Counted from the stretch's first letter, positions 1-8,402 are shown. The stretch: DNA of 64,000 bases from CAZXCK01 sp964639225 (GCA_964639225.1 CAZXCK010000001.1:67576-131575); one strand, 5' to 3'. Numbers and translations are program-made. Notes: generated by a model from the sequence alone, not told the origin.

Positions 1-1407
1 GTAAATGGCGGCGCGCTCATCCAGGTCAGCGGTGACCGCAGCCTGCGCGACCAGCTCATCAACTTCGGCATCGGAGAAGTGCGTCTCATTGAAGATACCG
101 TCGGTCACATAAGCCTGGACCAGATAGCCCTGAGGTACCGGCTGGTCGCCCCATCCGGTGATACCCAGGTCAACTTCCAGCCATTCGGTGTCAGCATAGT
201 ACAGGCTCTCTGCCCGCAGCAGAATGTTCACGTCGATGCAGCCCTGCTCCCACTGCTGCTGCAGCGCCACACCCAGCGACTCATAATTGAACGCATCCAC
301 CACATAGAAATCCGTGCTGATGCGCTCTTCGCCGGTCGCTTCCTGGATCAGCTCGCAGGCCATTTCGGGGTCAAACGGCACACCCTCAATGCTTGCATCG
401 AAGAACTGGCCATAAGCCGGGCCGATTGGGTCGTTATTGCCTAGCACCCCGAAACCTTCCTGCACGGTCTCCAGCAGCTCCTGCCGGTTGGTCGCATACT
501 TGAACGCCTGGCGCACCCGAACATCTTCGCCCAGCGCGCCCTCATCAGAGCGAATACGGATTACCGGATGCTGGTTGGTCGCCCGGTCAACAATCGTGAT
601 GCCACTCGCGCCTTCCAGCGTCGGAACCTGGTCAACGTCCATCTTGAAGATGAAATCAACTACACCGCTGCGCAGCGCGTCAATCTGCGTCAGCGTGTCG
701 TCAATAAACAGGAATTCCAGCTCAGCGAGCATCGGCTGGCCTTCGATCCAGTAGTTTTCATTGGCGACAAAGAATGCACGCTCACCTGCGCTGTACTCAG
801 ACAGAATAAACGGGCCTGTGCCGTTGAAGTTTGCAAACAGATCGTCACCACTACCCAGCACATTCGGGCTCTCGGTGCCATCCTTCAGGATAAGGGCAAA
901 GCGCGATGCCACACCAAACATAAAATCGGCATTCGGGCTTGCCAGTTCGAAGGCAACCGTCAGATCATCAACAGCCTCAACGGTGAATTCACCAAGCAGG
1001 CTCGTCGCCGGTGATCCCAGCTCCTGCAGGCGATTAAACGTAAACACCACATCCGCAGCGCTGAACGCCGAACCGTCATGGAAAGTTACACCCTCTTCCA
1101 GGAAGAATGTGTAAGTCAGGCCGTCTTCGCTGATTTCCCAGTCATAAGCCAGGTTGGGGGCCAGTACGCCATCCGGCGTGACCTCGACGAGATAGTCATA
1201 GATGGTGCGGTTGAACAGTACTTCAGGGTCGTTGGAACCGGTGGCTGGGTCCAGATTTTCGGGTGAGACCATACCCACACGCAGCACACCTTCACCATCC
1301 TGTGCGCTGGCCACTCCACCCACAGCCAGTATCAACACAGCCAGCACGCCAACTGTCAGTAGACGTCCGATGCTGCCTTTTTGCCAACGAACTTTGTGAA
1401 TAAACAT
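1..1407 (-). CDS. ABC transporter substrate-binding protein, family 5 (partial)
   Basis: The 3' end lies outside the window; 469 codons are visible. The protein starts with a Sec signal peptide (basic MFIHKVRWQK, then a hydrophobic stretch ending in ASAQ) and has no lipobox Cys. The mature part shows the family 5 layout of DppA/OppA-type proteins: LDPATGSNDPEVL near the N-terminus, then LAYDWEISEDGLTYTFFL and VTFHDGSAFSAADVVFTF. These proteins capture peptides, nickel or other small solutes outside the membrane for an ABC importer. The start at 1407 has GGAGG four bases upstream. No permease or ATPase is visible, but the gene runs off the edge in the direction where they would lie. Substrate cannot be told from this sequence. 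Confidence 0.9.
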   Translation of the reverse strand, partial: MFIHKVRWQKGSIGRLLTVGVLAVLILAVGGVASAQDGEGVLRVGMVSPENLDPATGSNDPEVLFNRTIYDYLVEVTPDGVLAPNLAYDWEISEDGLTYTFFLEEGVTFHDGSAFSAADVVFTFNRLQELGSPATSLLGEFTVEAVDDLTVAFELASPNADFMFGVASRFALILKDGTESPNVLGSGDDLFANFNGTGPFILSEYSAGERAFFVANENYWIEGQPMLAELEFLFIDDTLTQIDALRSGVVDFIFKMDVDQVPTLEGASGITIVDRATNQHPVIRIRSDEGALGEDVRVRQAFKYATNRQELLETVQEGFGVLGNNDPIGPAYGQFFDASIEGVPFDPEMACELIQEATGEERISTDFYVVDAFNYESLGVALQQQWEQGCIDVNILLRAESLYYADTEWLEVDLGITGWGDQPVPQGYLVQAYVTDGIFNETHFSDAEVDELVAQAAVTADLDERAAIY

Positions 1408-1659
1408 GAGACCTCCGCTTATTTATCGGACAAAGGGGAGTTCCACCACGGGGACAGAACCAGAGCAATTAACTACTTCTAAAGAGGATCAACGACACTC
1501 CGCCGGCAACACACATCACATGGGCTGCCAACCCAGTCATAGCACTGGCACACATATTCAATGTGGCCGCGCTTATCTACCCGGCATAACCGGGCTACCC
1601 TCAACTTTGAAACAGTATGCTCTCAGTCGCGTATTTGCCGATCAACACACGACAATTAG

Positions 1660-1690
1660 AGTATAACATTACCATTTATCCTGCTGTCGA
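1660..1690 (-). promoter_or_regulatory. Candidate sigma70-type promoter for the binding-protein gene
   Basis: On the minus strand TCGACA (1685-1690) and TATACT (1660-1665) lie 19 bases apart. Each matches consensus at five of six positions, but the spacer is longer than ideal. Confidence 0.4.
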
Positions 1691-1750
1691 TATCTATACA
1701 AAGACTCATCTAAGTTCCAGCATGAGACAAAGACCGGTTGTTTTTGTCAC

Positions 1751-1785
1751 AAAACAAAAGCGACCTGCTCATTCATGAGCAAGTC
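1751..1785 (-). terminator. Intrinsic terminator of tRNA-Leu
   Basis: Read on the minus strand, a 13-bp stem (one G-U pair) with a two-base loop is followed by CTTTTGTTTTG. It begins a few bases after the end of the tRNA, so it fits as that gene's terminator. Confidence 0.8.
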
Positions 1786-1792
1786 GCCGTGA

Positions 1793-1875
1793 TGCCCCGG
1801 AGAGGACTTGAACCTCCACCCCATAAAGGGACACAGCCCTCAACCGTGCGCGTCTGCCTGTTCCGCCACCGGGGC
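1793..1875 (-). tRNA. tRNA-Leu (anticodon GAG)
   Basis: An 83-base class II tRNA. The acceptor stem GCCCCGG pairs with CCGGGGC and the discriminator base is A, as expected for leucine. The anticodon stem CACGG/CTGTG encloses the loop TTGAGGG, giving anticodon GAG (reads CUC and CUU). The long variable arm and the T-arm with GTTCAAG are present. The 3' CCA is not encoded. Confidence 0.95.
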
Positions 1876-1889
1876 ATTGCATTTGCTGT

Positions 1890-1917
1890 ATTATACCGGG
1901 TGGCAGATACGTGTCAA
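1890..1917 (-). promoter_or_regulatory. Consensus sigma70 promoter of tRNA-Leu
   Basis: On the minus strand a perfect TTGACA (1912-1917) and a perfect TATAAT (1890-1895) are separated by 16 bases, and the tRNA begins about 14 bases after the -10 box. This also indicates that the organism's main sigma factor reads the usual hexamers. Confidence 0.85.
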
Positions 1918-1983
1918 TCCTTTTAAGGGTCATAACTTTTCTATAAAATGACAGTAGACTCTAAAATCCATTGGGGAATAATC

Positions 1984-2985
1984 ATGCGAGTAGTTGTCGA
2001 CGCGATGGGTAGTGACACGCATCCGGTACCCGATATCACCGGGGCGGTGACGGCTGCCCAGGAGACAGATGTTGAGATTCTGCTCGTCGGTTCAGAATCG
2101 CTCATCCGGCAGCAACTGAGCAAACTCTCCCCACCCTCAGGGCGAATCGAGATTATCAACGCGGACGAGAGCGTGACCATGACCGATTCCCCCAGCCACG
2201 CCGCCCGCAGCAAACCCAGTTCCAGCATGCACATCGGCATGAACCTGGTGCGAGATGGCGAGGCCGACGCGTTTGTCACTGCTGGCAACACCGGTGCCGC
2301 CTATGCCATCGCCATGCTGCATACACTCAAGCGCATTCCAGGCGTCAAACGGCCAGCCCTGAGCGCGATTTTCCCGATCAACCGGCAGCCGGTTATCTTC
2401 CTGGATATCGGTGCCAACGCCGAGTCCAGATCGGACTGGCTGGTACAGTTCGCCCTGATGGGCAAAATCTACGCACAAAAGGCGCTCGGTCTGCCCAACC
2501 CGCGCGTGGGGCTGCTGTCCAACGGTGAAGAAGATGTTAAAGGCAATCAGACAATCCTGGATGCCAGCCGGCTCCTCCAGCAAACAACGCTCCGCTTTGT
2601 TGGCCACATCGAACCCAAAGACATCATGTCAAGCAGCGCCGATGTCGTCGTCGCCGATGGTTTCACCGGCAACATTCTGCTCAAAACATTCGAGGCTTCC
2701 ACCCGTTACCTCGGTAGCGTCATCCGTGATGAGATCAACGCCGGCCTGCTGACTAAACTGGGCGGTCTGCTCGCCCGGCCCGCTTTCACAAGAGCCAGGC
2801 AGCGCATCGACACACGAGAGGTCGGCGGAGCGCCACTGCTGGGCGTTAAAGGTGTTGTCATAATCAGTCATGGCAGCGCCGATGCCCTGGCCATCAGAAA
2901 CGCTGTATTGCAGGCAAAACGCGCCGCCGAAGGCAGAATCATCGAAGCAATAGAGGAAAATATTGCCCATTTACCCCAGTCATGA
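1984..2985 (+). CDS. plsX: Phosphate acyltransferase PlsX
   Basis: PlsX converts acyl-ACP and phosphate to acyl-phosphate, the first committed step of phosphatidic acid synthesis in the PlsX/PlsY pathway; it is a peripheral membrane enzyme. The sequence opens with the family signature VVVDAMGSDTHP and contains GNTGAAYAIAML, LDIGANAESR, VGLLSNGEEDVKG and VVADGFTGNILLKT. The 333-residue length is normal. An earlier in-frame ATG at 1948 would add 12 atypical residues; the start at 1984 places the conserved motif at the N-terminus and has GGGGA upstream. fabF follows 38 bases downstream, so a shared lipid-synthesis transcript is likely. Confidence 0.96.
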   Translation: MRVVVDAMGSDTHPVPDITGAVTAAQETDVEILLVGSESLIRQQLSKLSPPSGRIEIINADESVTMTDSPSHAARSKPSSSMHIGMNLVRDGEADAFVTAGNTGAAYAIAMLHTLKRIPGVKRPALSAIFPINRQPVIFLDIGANAESRSDWLVQFALMGKIYAQKALGLPNPRVGLLSNGEEDVKGNQTILDASRLLQQTTLRFVGHIEPKDIMSSSADVVVADGFTGNILLKTFEASTRYLGSVIRDEINAGLLTKLGGLLARPAFTRARQRIDTREVGGAPLLGVKGVVIISHGSADALAIRNAVLQAKRAAEGRIIEAIEENIAHLPQS

Positions 2986-3023
2986 TTCGTCTGACATCTT
3001 TTCGAAAGTGCAGGTAACTACTC

Positions 3024-4280
3024 ATGGAACTATTGCGCAATGGACGCCCCCGCGTCGTCATCACCGGCCTCGGATCAGTCACCGCTCTGGGTGACCCGGA
3101 TGCAATGTGGGACGCATTGAAGAACGGTCGCTCTGGCATTCGTCGCATCGAAACCATCGACGTTGAACATGTGCCGGTCAAAATCGCCGGCGAAGTCCGC
3201 GATTTCGTCCCGGAAGACTACATCGACCGCAAAGAGGCGCGTCGCATGGGTCGCGCCTCGCAGTTCGCCGTAGCCGCAGCGCAGATGGCCGCCGATGACG
3301 CCGGCATCAAACCAGACGACACCGATGGCGAGCGCACCTGTGTGGTTATTGGCACCTCACTGGGCGCGCACGAAATGTCAGAGCAGACCACCTACAAATA
3401 CAAACAGTCCGGCTACAAAAAGCCGAACCCGCTGGCGCTCATTAATTCGCTGCCCAACATGCCCGGCCATTATGTGAGCCGCCTTTTTCAGGCATTTGGA
3501 CCTCTCATAACGCCCTCTACCGCCTGCGCCGCTGGCACACAGTCCATCGGCGAAGCCAGCGAGTATATACGCAACGGCAGGGCCGACATCGCGCTCGCTG
3601 GCGGCGTTGAGTCGATCCTTCAGGATTATACGCTCGCCGGTTTTGAAGCGATGACAGCCCTTGCCACCGAATATAACGACAGTCCGGAGCTGGCAAGCCG
3701 TCCGTTTGATCTCAATCGATCTGGCTTTGTCTTCAGCGAAGGCTGCGCGGTGGTCGTTCTGGAGAGCCTGGCCCACGCGCTTAAACGTGGTGCGCGTATC
3801 TATGCCGAGGTTCTGGGACACGCCTCGTCTTCAGATGCCTACCACGTCGCCGCGCTCGACCCTGAGGGCATGGGAGCGATCCGGGCCATGAAATGGGCCT
3901 TGCACGATGCCCGCCTGGCCCCACATGACATTCACTACATCAATGCGCACGGCACATCGACACAATCCAACGACCTCATGGAGACCAACGCCATTAAGCG
4001 CGTGTTTGCCGATCACGCTTACAATCTGCTGATTAGCTCCACCAAGAGTATGATGGGACATGCTCTCGCCGGTTCTGGCGCGATTGAAGTCGTGACTTGC
4101 TGCAAGACTCTGCTGGAGAAAATCATCGCTCCCACCATCAATCTTGACACGCCCGATCCGGAATGCGACCTGAACTACGTACCCAACATCGCCAGAGAAG
4201 CGCCAGAAATACGCCACATTATGTCAAACAGCTTTGGCCTCGGCGGCCAGAATGCCTCCATTATTCTGGGCGCTGTGTAA
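3024..4280 (+). CDS. fabF: Beta-ketoacyl-ACP synthase II
   Basis: Catalyses the decarboxylative condensation of malonyl-ACP with acyl-ACP during fatty acid elongation. The thiolase-fold catalytic triad is visible: Cys168 in TPSTACAAGTQ, His309 in NAHGTSTQSND, and His346 in KSMMGHALAG. The C-terminus carries SNSFGLGGQNASI, typical of FabF. At 418 residues the length matches the family. The gene follows plsX with a short gap, so both probably belong to one lipid operon; no acpP gene is visible nearby. Confidence 0.96.
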   Translation: MELLRNGRPRVVITGLGSVTALGDPDAMWDALKNGRSGIRRIETIDVEHVPVKIAGEVRDFVPEDYIDRKEARRMGRASQFAVAAAQMAADDAGIKPDDTDGERTCVVIGTSLGAHEMSEQTTYKYKQSGYKKPNPLALINSLPNMPGHYVSRLFQAFGPLITPSTACAAGTQSIGEASEYIRNGRADIALAGGVESILQDYTLAGFEAMTALATEYNDSPELASRPFDLNRSGFVFSEGCAVVVLESLAHALKRGARIYAEVLGHASSSDAYHVAALDPEGMGAIRAMKWALHDARLAPHDIHYINAHGTSTQSNDLMETNAIKRVFADHAYNLLISSTKSMMGHALAGSGAIEVVTCCKTLLEKIIAPTINLDTPDPECDLNYVPNIAREAPEIRHIMSNSFGLGGQNASIILGAV

Positions 4281-4296
4281 CCCATATCCTAAACCG

Positions 4297-4320
4297 GGTG
4301 CAATCAGTTATAATTGCACC
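4297..4320. promoter_or_regulatory. Inverted repeat containing a TATAAT box
   Basis: An exact 8-bp inverted repeat (GGTGCAAT and ATTGCACC) with an 8-base centre lies just after fabF. The plus-strand hexamer TATAAT (4309-4314) sits across the centre and the right arm. No T-run follows, so it is a poor intrinsic terminator. It could be an operator overlapping the promoter of the downstream TPR gene, or a hairpin at the fabF mRNA end. Confidence 0.45.
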
Positions 4321-4346
4321 GAAAACGGTTAGCGAAATGGCATTAC

Positions 4347-5597
4347 ATGGAGGACAAGCTTCGAACAGTTCGAGAGATGCTGAACCAGCATGAGGCAAAA
4401 AAAGCAGAAGCGTTTGTCTCTCGCCTGCTGCGAACCGAACGCAGCACCACTCAGGTTGCGCAGTTGCTGGCGCTGCGAGCACGCGCCCATCTTCTGAACG
4501 CAAACCCTGAGCAGGGTTTGAAGGATCTGCAACAATTACAGAATATTGCGCCAGACGTATTCAATCAGCCACAGACTCAGGAGACCCTGGCCGATTGTTA
4601 CCTGGCGCGCTTTGAGTTATCCGCTATCGGGTTTACTGACCGGACATACCTGACCAAAGCACAACAAACCTACCAGGCTTTGCTGGAAAACCACCCGAAC
4701 TACGAGAATTCTGGCTGGATACTTTACCAGTACGGTCGTTCCTGGTTGGCCTCAGACAGTATCACACAGGCTGTATCCAGTTTTCAGAAAGCTCTCAACA
4801 ACCCCAGCAAACGCCCAACCCACAAGGCGAACTGCTATGAACGCCTGGGATACATTGAGTTCTATAACCATCGCAACTTCGAACGCGCCCTGGAATTACT
4901 CAACCTGGCGCTCGCCGTATACCCGAACGGCGCCGATCCAACCTGGCTGGTCCAGCTTCATCTACAGCGGGCACGTATCCTACAGGCGACAAATCAACCA
5001 GAGGCCATGATACAGGTTGTCAATGCGGCCATCAAAATCGCAGTCGAGGACCTGCAACAGGATCGCCCTTTCATCTCCGACACGTTATTCACCAGCGCGG
5101 AACTGGTGGCCGCTGTGCCTGGCTTTGAGCAGCGTGCTGTTGCTCTGCTGGAACGATTTGTTCAGATCAGCCCCCGCCCCGTTGGCATTAACGTCACCTG
5201 GTCGCGGGCTTATGAGATGATGGGTGATCTGTATTTTGAGCTGGGACGTTATGACGCCGCTACGGCTGCCTACAGCACCGCGCTGCAATTCAACCCCTAT
5301 CACCCCTGGGGAGTCTCGGTTTATTATCGTATGGCCAAAAGCCAGTATCAGCAGGGAAACTACGCCGAAGCGGTAAACATTATCCAGCATATGGTGAATC
5401 ACGCTCACGCCGAGTCCGAACCAGTCACCGACTATCGGGTTTATGACATTCTGGGTAATGCACTGTTCGCTCAGGAGCGTTACTCCGAAGCCGCCCAGGC
5501 TTATCAGACCGCCATGTCGCTGGCTCACGATTCGGCTGAGGGGCTGGACAAAATTAAGTTGTACTATCATTTCTCTCGCCAACTGGCGCAGCAATAA
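4347..5597 (+). CDS. Tetratricopeptide-repeat protein
   Basis: A soluble protein of about 416 residues without a signal peptide. It is built from helical repeats; clear TPR units include ALLENHPNYENSGWILYQYG, YERLGYIEFYNHRNFERALE, MGDLYFELGRYDAATAAYST, YYRMAKSQYQQGNYAEAVN and DILGNALFAQERYSEAAQAY. TPRs are protein-interaction scaffolds, so the partner and role cannot be named. An in-frame ATG at 4314 would add 11 residues; neither start has a strong Shine-Dalgarno sequence, and 4347 was chosen because the earlier one overlaps the inverted repeat at 4297-4320. Confidence 0.8.
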   Translation: MEDKLRTVREMLNQHEAKKAEAFVSRLLRTERSTTQVAQLLALRARAHLLNANPEQGLKDLQQLQNIAPDVFNQPQTQETLADCYLARFELSAIGFTDRTYLTKAQQTYQALLENHPNYENSGWILYQYGRSWLASDSITQAVSSFQKALNNPSKRPTHKANCYERLGYIEFYNHRNFERALELLNLALAVYPNGADPTWLVQLHLQRARILQATNQPEAMIQVVNAAIKIAVEDLQQDRPFISDTLFTSAELVAAVPGFEQRAVALLERFVQISPRPVGINVTWSRAYEMMGDLYFELGRYDAATAAYSTALQFNPYHPWGVSVYYRMAKSQYQQGNYAEAVNIIQHMVNHAHAESEPVTDYRVYDILGNALFAQERYSEAAQAYQTAMSLAHDSAEGLDKIKLYYHFSRQLAQQ

Positions 5598-5646
5598 CCC
5601 GTAGTCGTAGAAGTTAGGAACGTAAGGTATGTATAGAGGGCCAACG

Positions 5647-7005
5647 ATGAGCAAACGAGTAACAGTAGTTGGCGGTGGCCTGGCCGGAACCGAGGCGGCC
5701 TGGCAGCTCGCCGAGCGCGATATACAGGTTGATCTGTACGAAATGCGCCCCCAGCGGACCACAGGCGCTCACGTCTCTGATCGGCTGGCGGAGCTGGTGT
5801 GCAGCAATTCACTGGGTTCCAAACTGCGCGACCGGGCTACCGGCCTGCTTCAGCACGAGATCAAACGCCTGCGCTCCAAACTGATTGACTGCGCCGAATG
5901 TTCGGCTGTGCCGGCAGGTGGCGCGCTGGCCGTTGATCGTGAGTTATTCGCCGCAACGGTCACCGAAGCGATCAACACGCATCCCAGCATCAATGTGATC
6001 CGTGAAGAAATCCAGACCATTCCCGATGGCCCGACGGTTATCGCCACCGGCCCGCTGACATCCCCTGCCCTGTCAGCGGACATCGCCCGGCTGGCAGGCC
6101 AGAGCTATCTCTATTTCTACGATGCGATCGCGCCTATCGTGACCGCAGACAGCATCAACATGGACATCGCCTTTCGTGCCAGCCGCTACGGGCGCGGTGA
6201 CGAAGACGAAGGCGATTACATCAATTGTCCGATGAACGAGGAAGAATATCGTCGTTTCGTCGAAGCGCTGCGCCAGGCCGAGACCGCCGAACTGCGCGAC
6301 TTTGAACGCGAAGACCCGAACTTCTTCGAAGGCTGCATTCCCATCGAACAGCTCGCCAACCGGGGAGACGATACCCTCGCCTACGGCCCCATGCGTCCTA
6401 TCGGCCTGCGCGATCCACGCACCGGCCAGCGCCCACATGCTGTTGTACAGCTCCGCCGCGATAACCTGGCCGGTAGCCTCTACAACTTAGTCGGCTTTCA
6501 GACCAACATCCGCTGGGGCCAGCAGGAAGCCATTCTACGGTTAATTCCAGGCCTTGAATCAGCCGAATTTATCCGCATGGGCCAGATGCACCGCAACACG
6601 TTCATCAACGCCCCCGTTCTGCTGAATGCGACCATGCAGTTCCGCCAGCGCGACGATCTCTATTTCGCCGGTCAGATCACCGGTGTCGAAGGCTATACCG
6701 GCAACATCGCCACCGGCCTTGTCGCCGGCCTGAACCTGGCACGTCACCTGCACGGCCAATCACAGTATATACTGCCGCCAACGACCATGCTGGGCGCGTT
6801 ATGCCATTATGTCTCACATGCCGAGCCGGAACACTTCCAGCCGATGAAAGCCAACTTCGGCATCCTGCCGGATTTACCCACGCGCGTCAAAGGCAAACGA
6901 GACCGTTATGCGGCTTATGCCCAGCGCGCCCTGACCGACCTTGATGCGTCGATCACCGCCCTGGCCGATCCATACCTGCTGGCCCAACCGGCAGATAGCG
7001 AATAA
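5647..7005 (+). CDS. trmFO: Methylenetetrahydrofolate-tRNA-(uracil-5-)-methyltransferase
   Basis: TrmFO is an FAD- and folate-dependent enzyme that makes 5-methyluridine at position 54 in the T-loop of tRNAs. The N-terminal dinucleotide-binding motif VVGGGLAGTEAAWQLA is followed by EMRPQRTTGAH and ELVCSNSLGS, which are diagnostic of TrmFO and separate it from the related GidA/MnmG. The C-terminal half has YFAGQITGVEGYTGNIATG. At 452 residues the length is normal. The start at 5647 has GAGGG at a good distance; an ATG at 5629 is possible but would add six residues ahead of the FAD motif. Confidence 0.95.
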   Translation: MSKRVTVVGGGLAGTEAAWQLAERDIQVDLYEMRPQRTTGAHVSDRLAELVCSNSLGSKLRDRATGLLQHEIKRLRSKLIDCAECSAVPAGGALAVDRELFAATVTEAINTHPSINVIREEIQTIPDGPTVIATGPLTSPALSADIARLAGQSYLYFYDAIAPIVTADSINMDIAFRASRYGRGDEDEGDYINCPMNEEEYRRFVEALRQAETAELRDFEREDPNFFEGCIPIEQLANRGDDTLAYGPMRPIGLRDPRTGQRPHAVVQLRRDNLAGSLYNLVGFQTNIRWGQQEAILRLIPGLESAEFIRMGQMHRNTFINAPVLLNATMQFRQRDDLYFAGQITGVEGYTGNIATGLVAGLNLARHLHGQSQYILPPTTMLGALCHYVSHAEPEHFQPMKANFGILPDLPTRVKGKRDRYAAYAQRALTDLDASITALADPYLLAQPADSE

Positions 7006-7030
7006 GCAGCCAGACAATCGAAAATGCACG

Positions 7031-7060
7031 TTGACGTCATATAGTCCGGTCGCTTATAAT
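7031..7060 (+). promoter_or_regulatory. Promoter of rplU-rpmA
   Basis: TTGACG (7031-7036) and TATAAT (7055-7060) lie 18 bases apart. Transcription would start near 7067, giving a leader of about 115 bases before rplU. The leader contains a small hairpin (CCCC, 5-base loop, GGGG, then TTTT at 7075-7091) that could be an early attenuator or an r-protein leader element. Confidence 0.75.
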
Positions 7061-7182
7061 GACCGCCGGTAACGCCCCATTTCGGGGTTTTCTATTCGAA
7101 CCTATACTCGCCAATTTTCCCCGTGTTTCGACTCCGGATGTGATGTTCGTTCGCGGTGGCAAGTGAAGATTGGAGCCACAAA

Positions 7183-7497
7183 GTGTATGCAATAATCCGC
7201 ACTGGGGGTCGCCAGTACCGCGCCGAAGTCGGCAGCGTCATCGACGTGGACCGGTTGCCCAACGAAGTCAACGACTCAATCGAAATCGACGACGTGCTGC
7301 TGGTTGGCGATGGCGATAACACGCTCATCGGCCAGCCGGTTGTCGAAGGCGCTAAGGTCACCGCGACAGTCATGGACCAGATTCGCGCCAAAAAGGTTAT
7401 CGTTTTCAAGTATCGCCAACGGACCAACTACCGTCGCCGGCGCGGGCATCGGCAGTATTACACCCGTCTGCGCATTGACGATATCTCGGTCGGCTAG
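7183..7497 (+). CDS. rplU: 50S ribosomal protein L21
   Basis: Bacterial L21, a 23S rRNA-binding protein. The N-terminus YAIIRTGGRQYRAEVG and the basic C-terminal part KYRQRTNYRRRRGHRQYYTRLRI are typical. The GTG at 7183 was chosen because it gives the standard L21 start and 104 residues, and GGAG lies eight bases upstream. A GTG at 7156 would add nine unsupported residues. It is followed by rpmA in the usual rplU-rpmA order with a 25-base gap. Confidence 0.95.
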   Translation: MYAIIRTGGRQYRAEVGSVIDVDRLPNEVNDSIEIDDVLLVGDGDNTLIGQPVVEGAKVTATVMDQIRAKKVIVFKYRQRTNYRRRRGHRQYYTRLRIDDISVG

Positions 7498-7522
7498 TTT
7501 TCTATAAGAAGGGATCGCAGCG

Positions 7523-7810
7523 ATGGCTCATAAAAAAGGTGCAGGTTCCAGCCGTAATGGCCGCGACAGCCAGTCAAAGCGCCTGGGTGTGAAACGTTTC
7601 GGTGGTGAGTTCGTGATTCCGGGCAACATCATCGTGCGCCAGCGTGGCACCAAGTTCCACCCCGGCGAAAATGTCGGCATTGGCAAGGACCACACACTGT
7701 TCGCTACCACCGAAGGCTTTGTCGTCTTCGAGCGCATGCGGGGCCGCAACGGGCAGAAGCGCGTCTGCGTCTACCCTGAAACCCCTGCTGCTGCAGAAAT
7801 AAGTTCATAA
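7523..7810 (+). CDS. rpmA: 50S ribosomal protein L27
   Basis: L27 reaches the peptidyl transferase centre of the large subunit. The N-terminus MAHKKGAGSSRNGRDSQSKRLGVKRFGGE is immediately recognisable, beginning directly with the mature sequence, so no Firmicutes-type N-terminal prepeptide is present. At 95 residues it is of normal size, with a short Ala-rich tail. Its stop codon overlaps the 26-bp palindrome at 7809-7834. obgE, often next to this pair, is here some 20 kb away. Confidence 0.96.
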   Translation: MAHKKGAGSSRNGRDSQSKRLGVKRFGGEFVIPGNIIVRQRGTKFHPGENVGIGKDHTLFATTEGFVVFERMRGRNGQKRVCVYPETPAAAEISS

Positions 7811-7834
7811 CTGCTGCACTATAGTGCAGCAGTT
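7809..7834. repeat. Perfect 26-bp palindrome at the end of rpmA
   Basis: The sequence reads identically on both strands for 26 bases, starting with the last two bases of the rpmA stop codon; the half-site is AACTGCTGCACTA. In RNA it would fold as a long stem with a tiny loop. No U-tract follows. It may separate rpmA from rpmE expression by pausing or RNA processing, or bind a dimeric protein. Confidence 0.8.
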
Positions 7835-7913
7835 CAGAGTCCGGGTATTGTAATTTACCTGCATTACGCCACCCCACAGCGGGCCGTGATGCATCACAGG
7901 AGAATGTTCCATC

Positions 7914-8378
7914 ATGAAGAAGGATATGCACCCTCAGTGGTATCCTGAGGCGAAAGTCGTCTGTGCCTGCGGTAATTCGTGGGTTACTGGCGCTACCGTT
8001 GCCGAGATCCGCACCGACATCTGCTCGGCCTGTCACCCGTTCTACACCGGCGAACAGCGCATCGTTGACACCGAAGGCCAGGTGGACCGCTTCATGAAGC
8101 GTCTGCAGGTCCGCGACAACATCTACGCCGAGGCCCAGGCGCGCGAAGCCGCCAAAACCCCGTCGGACATGCCGCTGTCAGAGCTGGAACTCAACAAACG
8201 CTTCATCAACATCCTGGAAGACAACGGCATCAACACCGTTGCCGATTTCTTCGACAAACTGGAAGAAGGCGGCAACGAAAGCCTGCTCGAACTGCCGGGC
8301 ATTGGCCGCAAAGTGTTGAGCGACATCAAGAAGATGCTGAAGAAGCGTGGCTATGAGGTTCCCGAAGTCGCCGAATAG
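7914..8378 (+). CDS. rpmE: Ribosomal protein L31 fused to a helix-hairpin-helix domain like the RNA polymerase alpha CTD
   Basis: Residues 1-75 are zinc-type (C+) L31: Cys17, Cys19, Cys37 and Cys40 form the metal site, with HPFYTGEQ and QVDRFMKR following. L31 normally ends near residue 70-80. Here a polar linker (76-89) leads to residues 90-150, containing LELNKRFINILEDNGINTV, then LLELPGIGRKVLSDIKKML. This follows the order of motifs in the C-terminal domain of RNA polymerase alpha: an LEL..R..N.L start, an I.TV.DL helix and a LPGIG(R/K)K..-type hairpin. That domain binds DNA and transcription factors. The fusion is continuous with no frameshift. The L31 call is firm; the role of the extension is unknown. 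The start has GGAGA upstream. Confidence 0.92.
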   Translation: MKKDMHPQWYPEAKVVCACGNSWVTGATVAEIRTDICSACHPFYTGEQRIVDTEGQVDRFMKRLQVRDNIYAEAQAREAAKTPSDMPLSELELNKRFINILEDNGINTVADFFDKLEEGGNESLLELPGIGRKVLSDIKKMLKKRGYEVPEVAE

Positions 8379-8402
8379 CCTCACCAGTCATTGAATAGAA
8401 AC

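Larger units (their letters stand above)
1408..1792. other. Intergenic region between binding-protein gene and tRNA-Leu
   Basis: This 385-base stretch has no convincing gene. It holds the terminator of the tRNA (1751-1785) and a candidate promoter for the binding-protein gene (1660-1690, minus). The transcript leader of the binding-protein gene would be about 245 bases; I saw no recognisable riboswitch in it. Confidence 0.6.

Noticed and set aside
7075..7091. Small CCCC/GGGG hairpin with TTTT before rplU
   Set aside because: The stem is only four or five base pairs, too weak to list as a terminator by itself; it is mentioned with the rplU promoter as a possible leader element.
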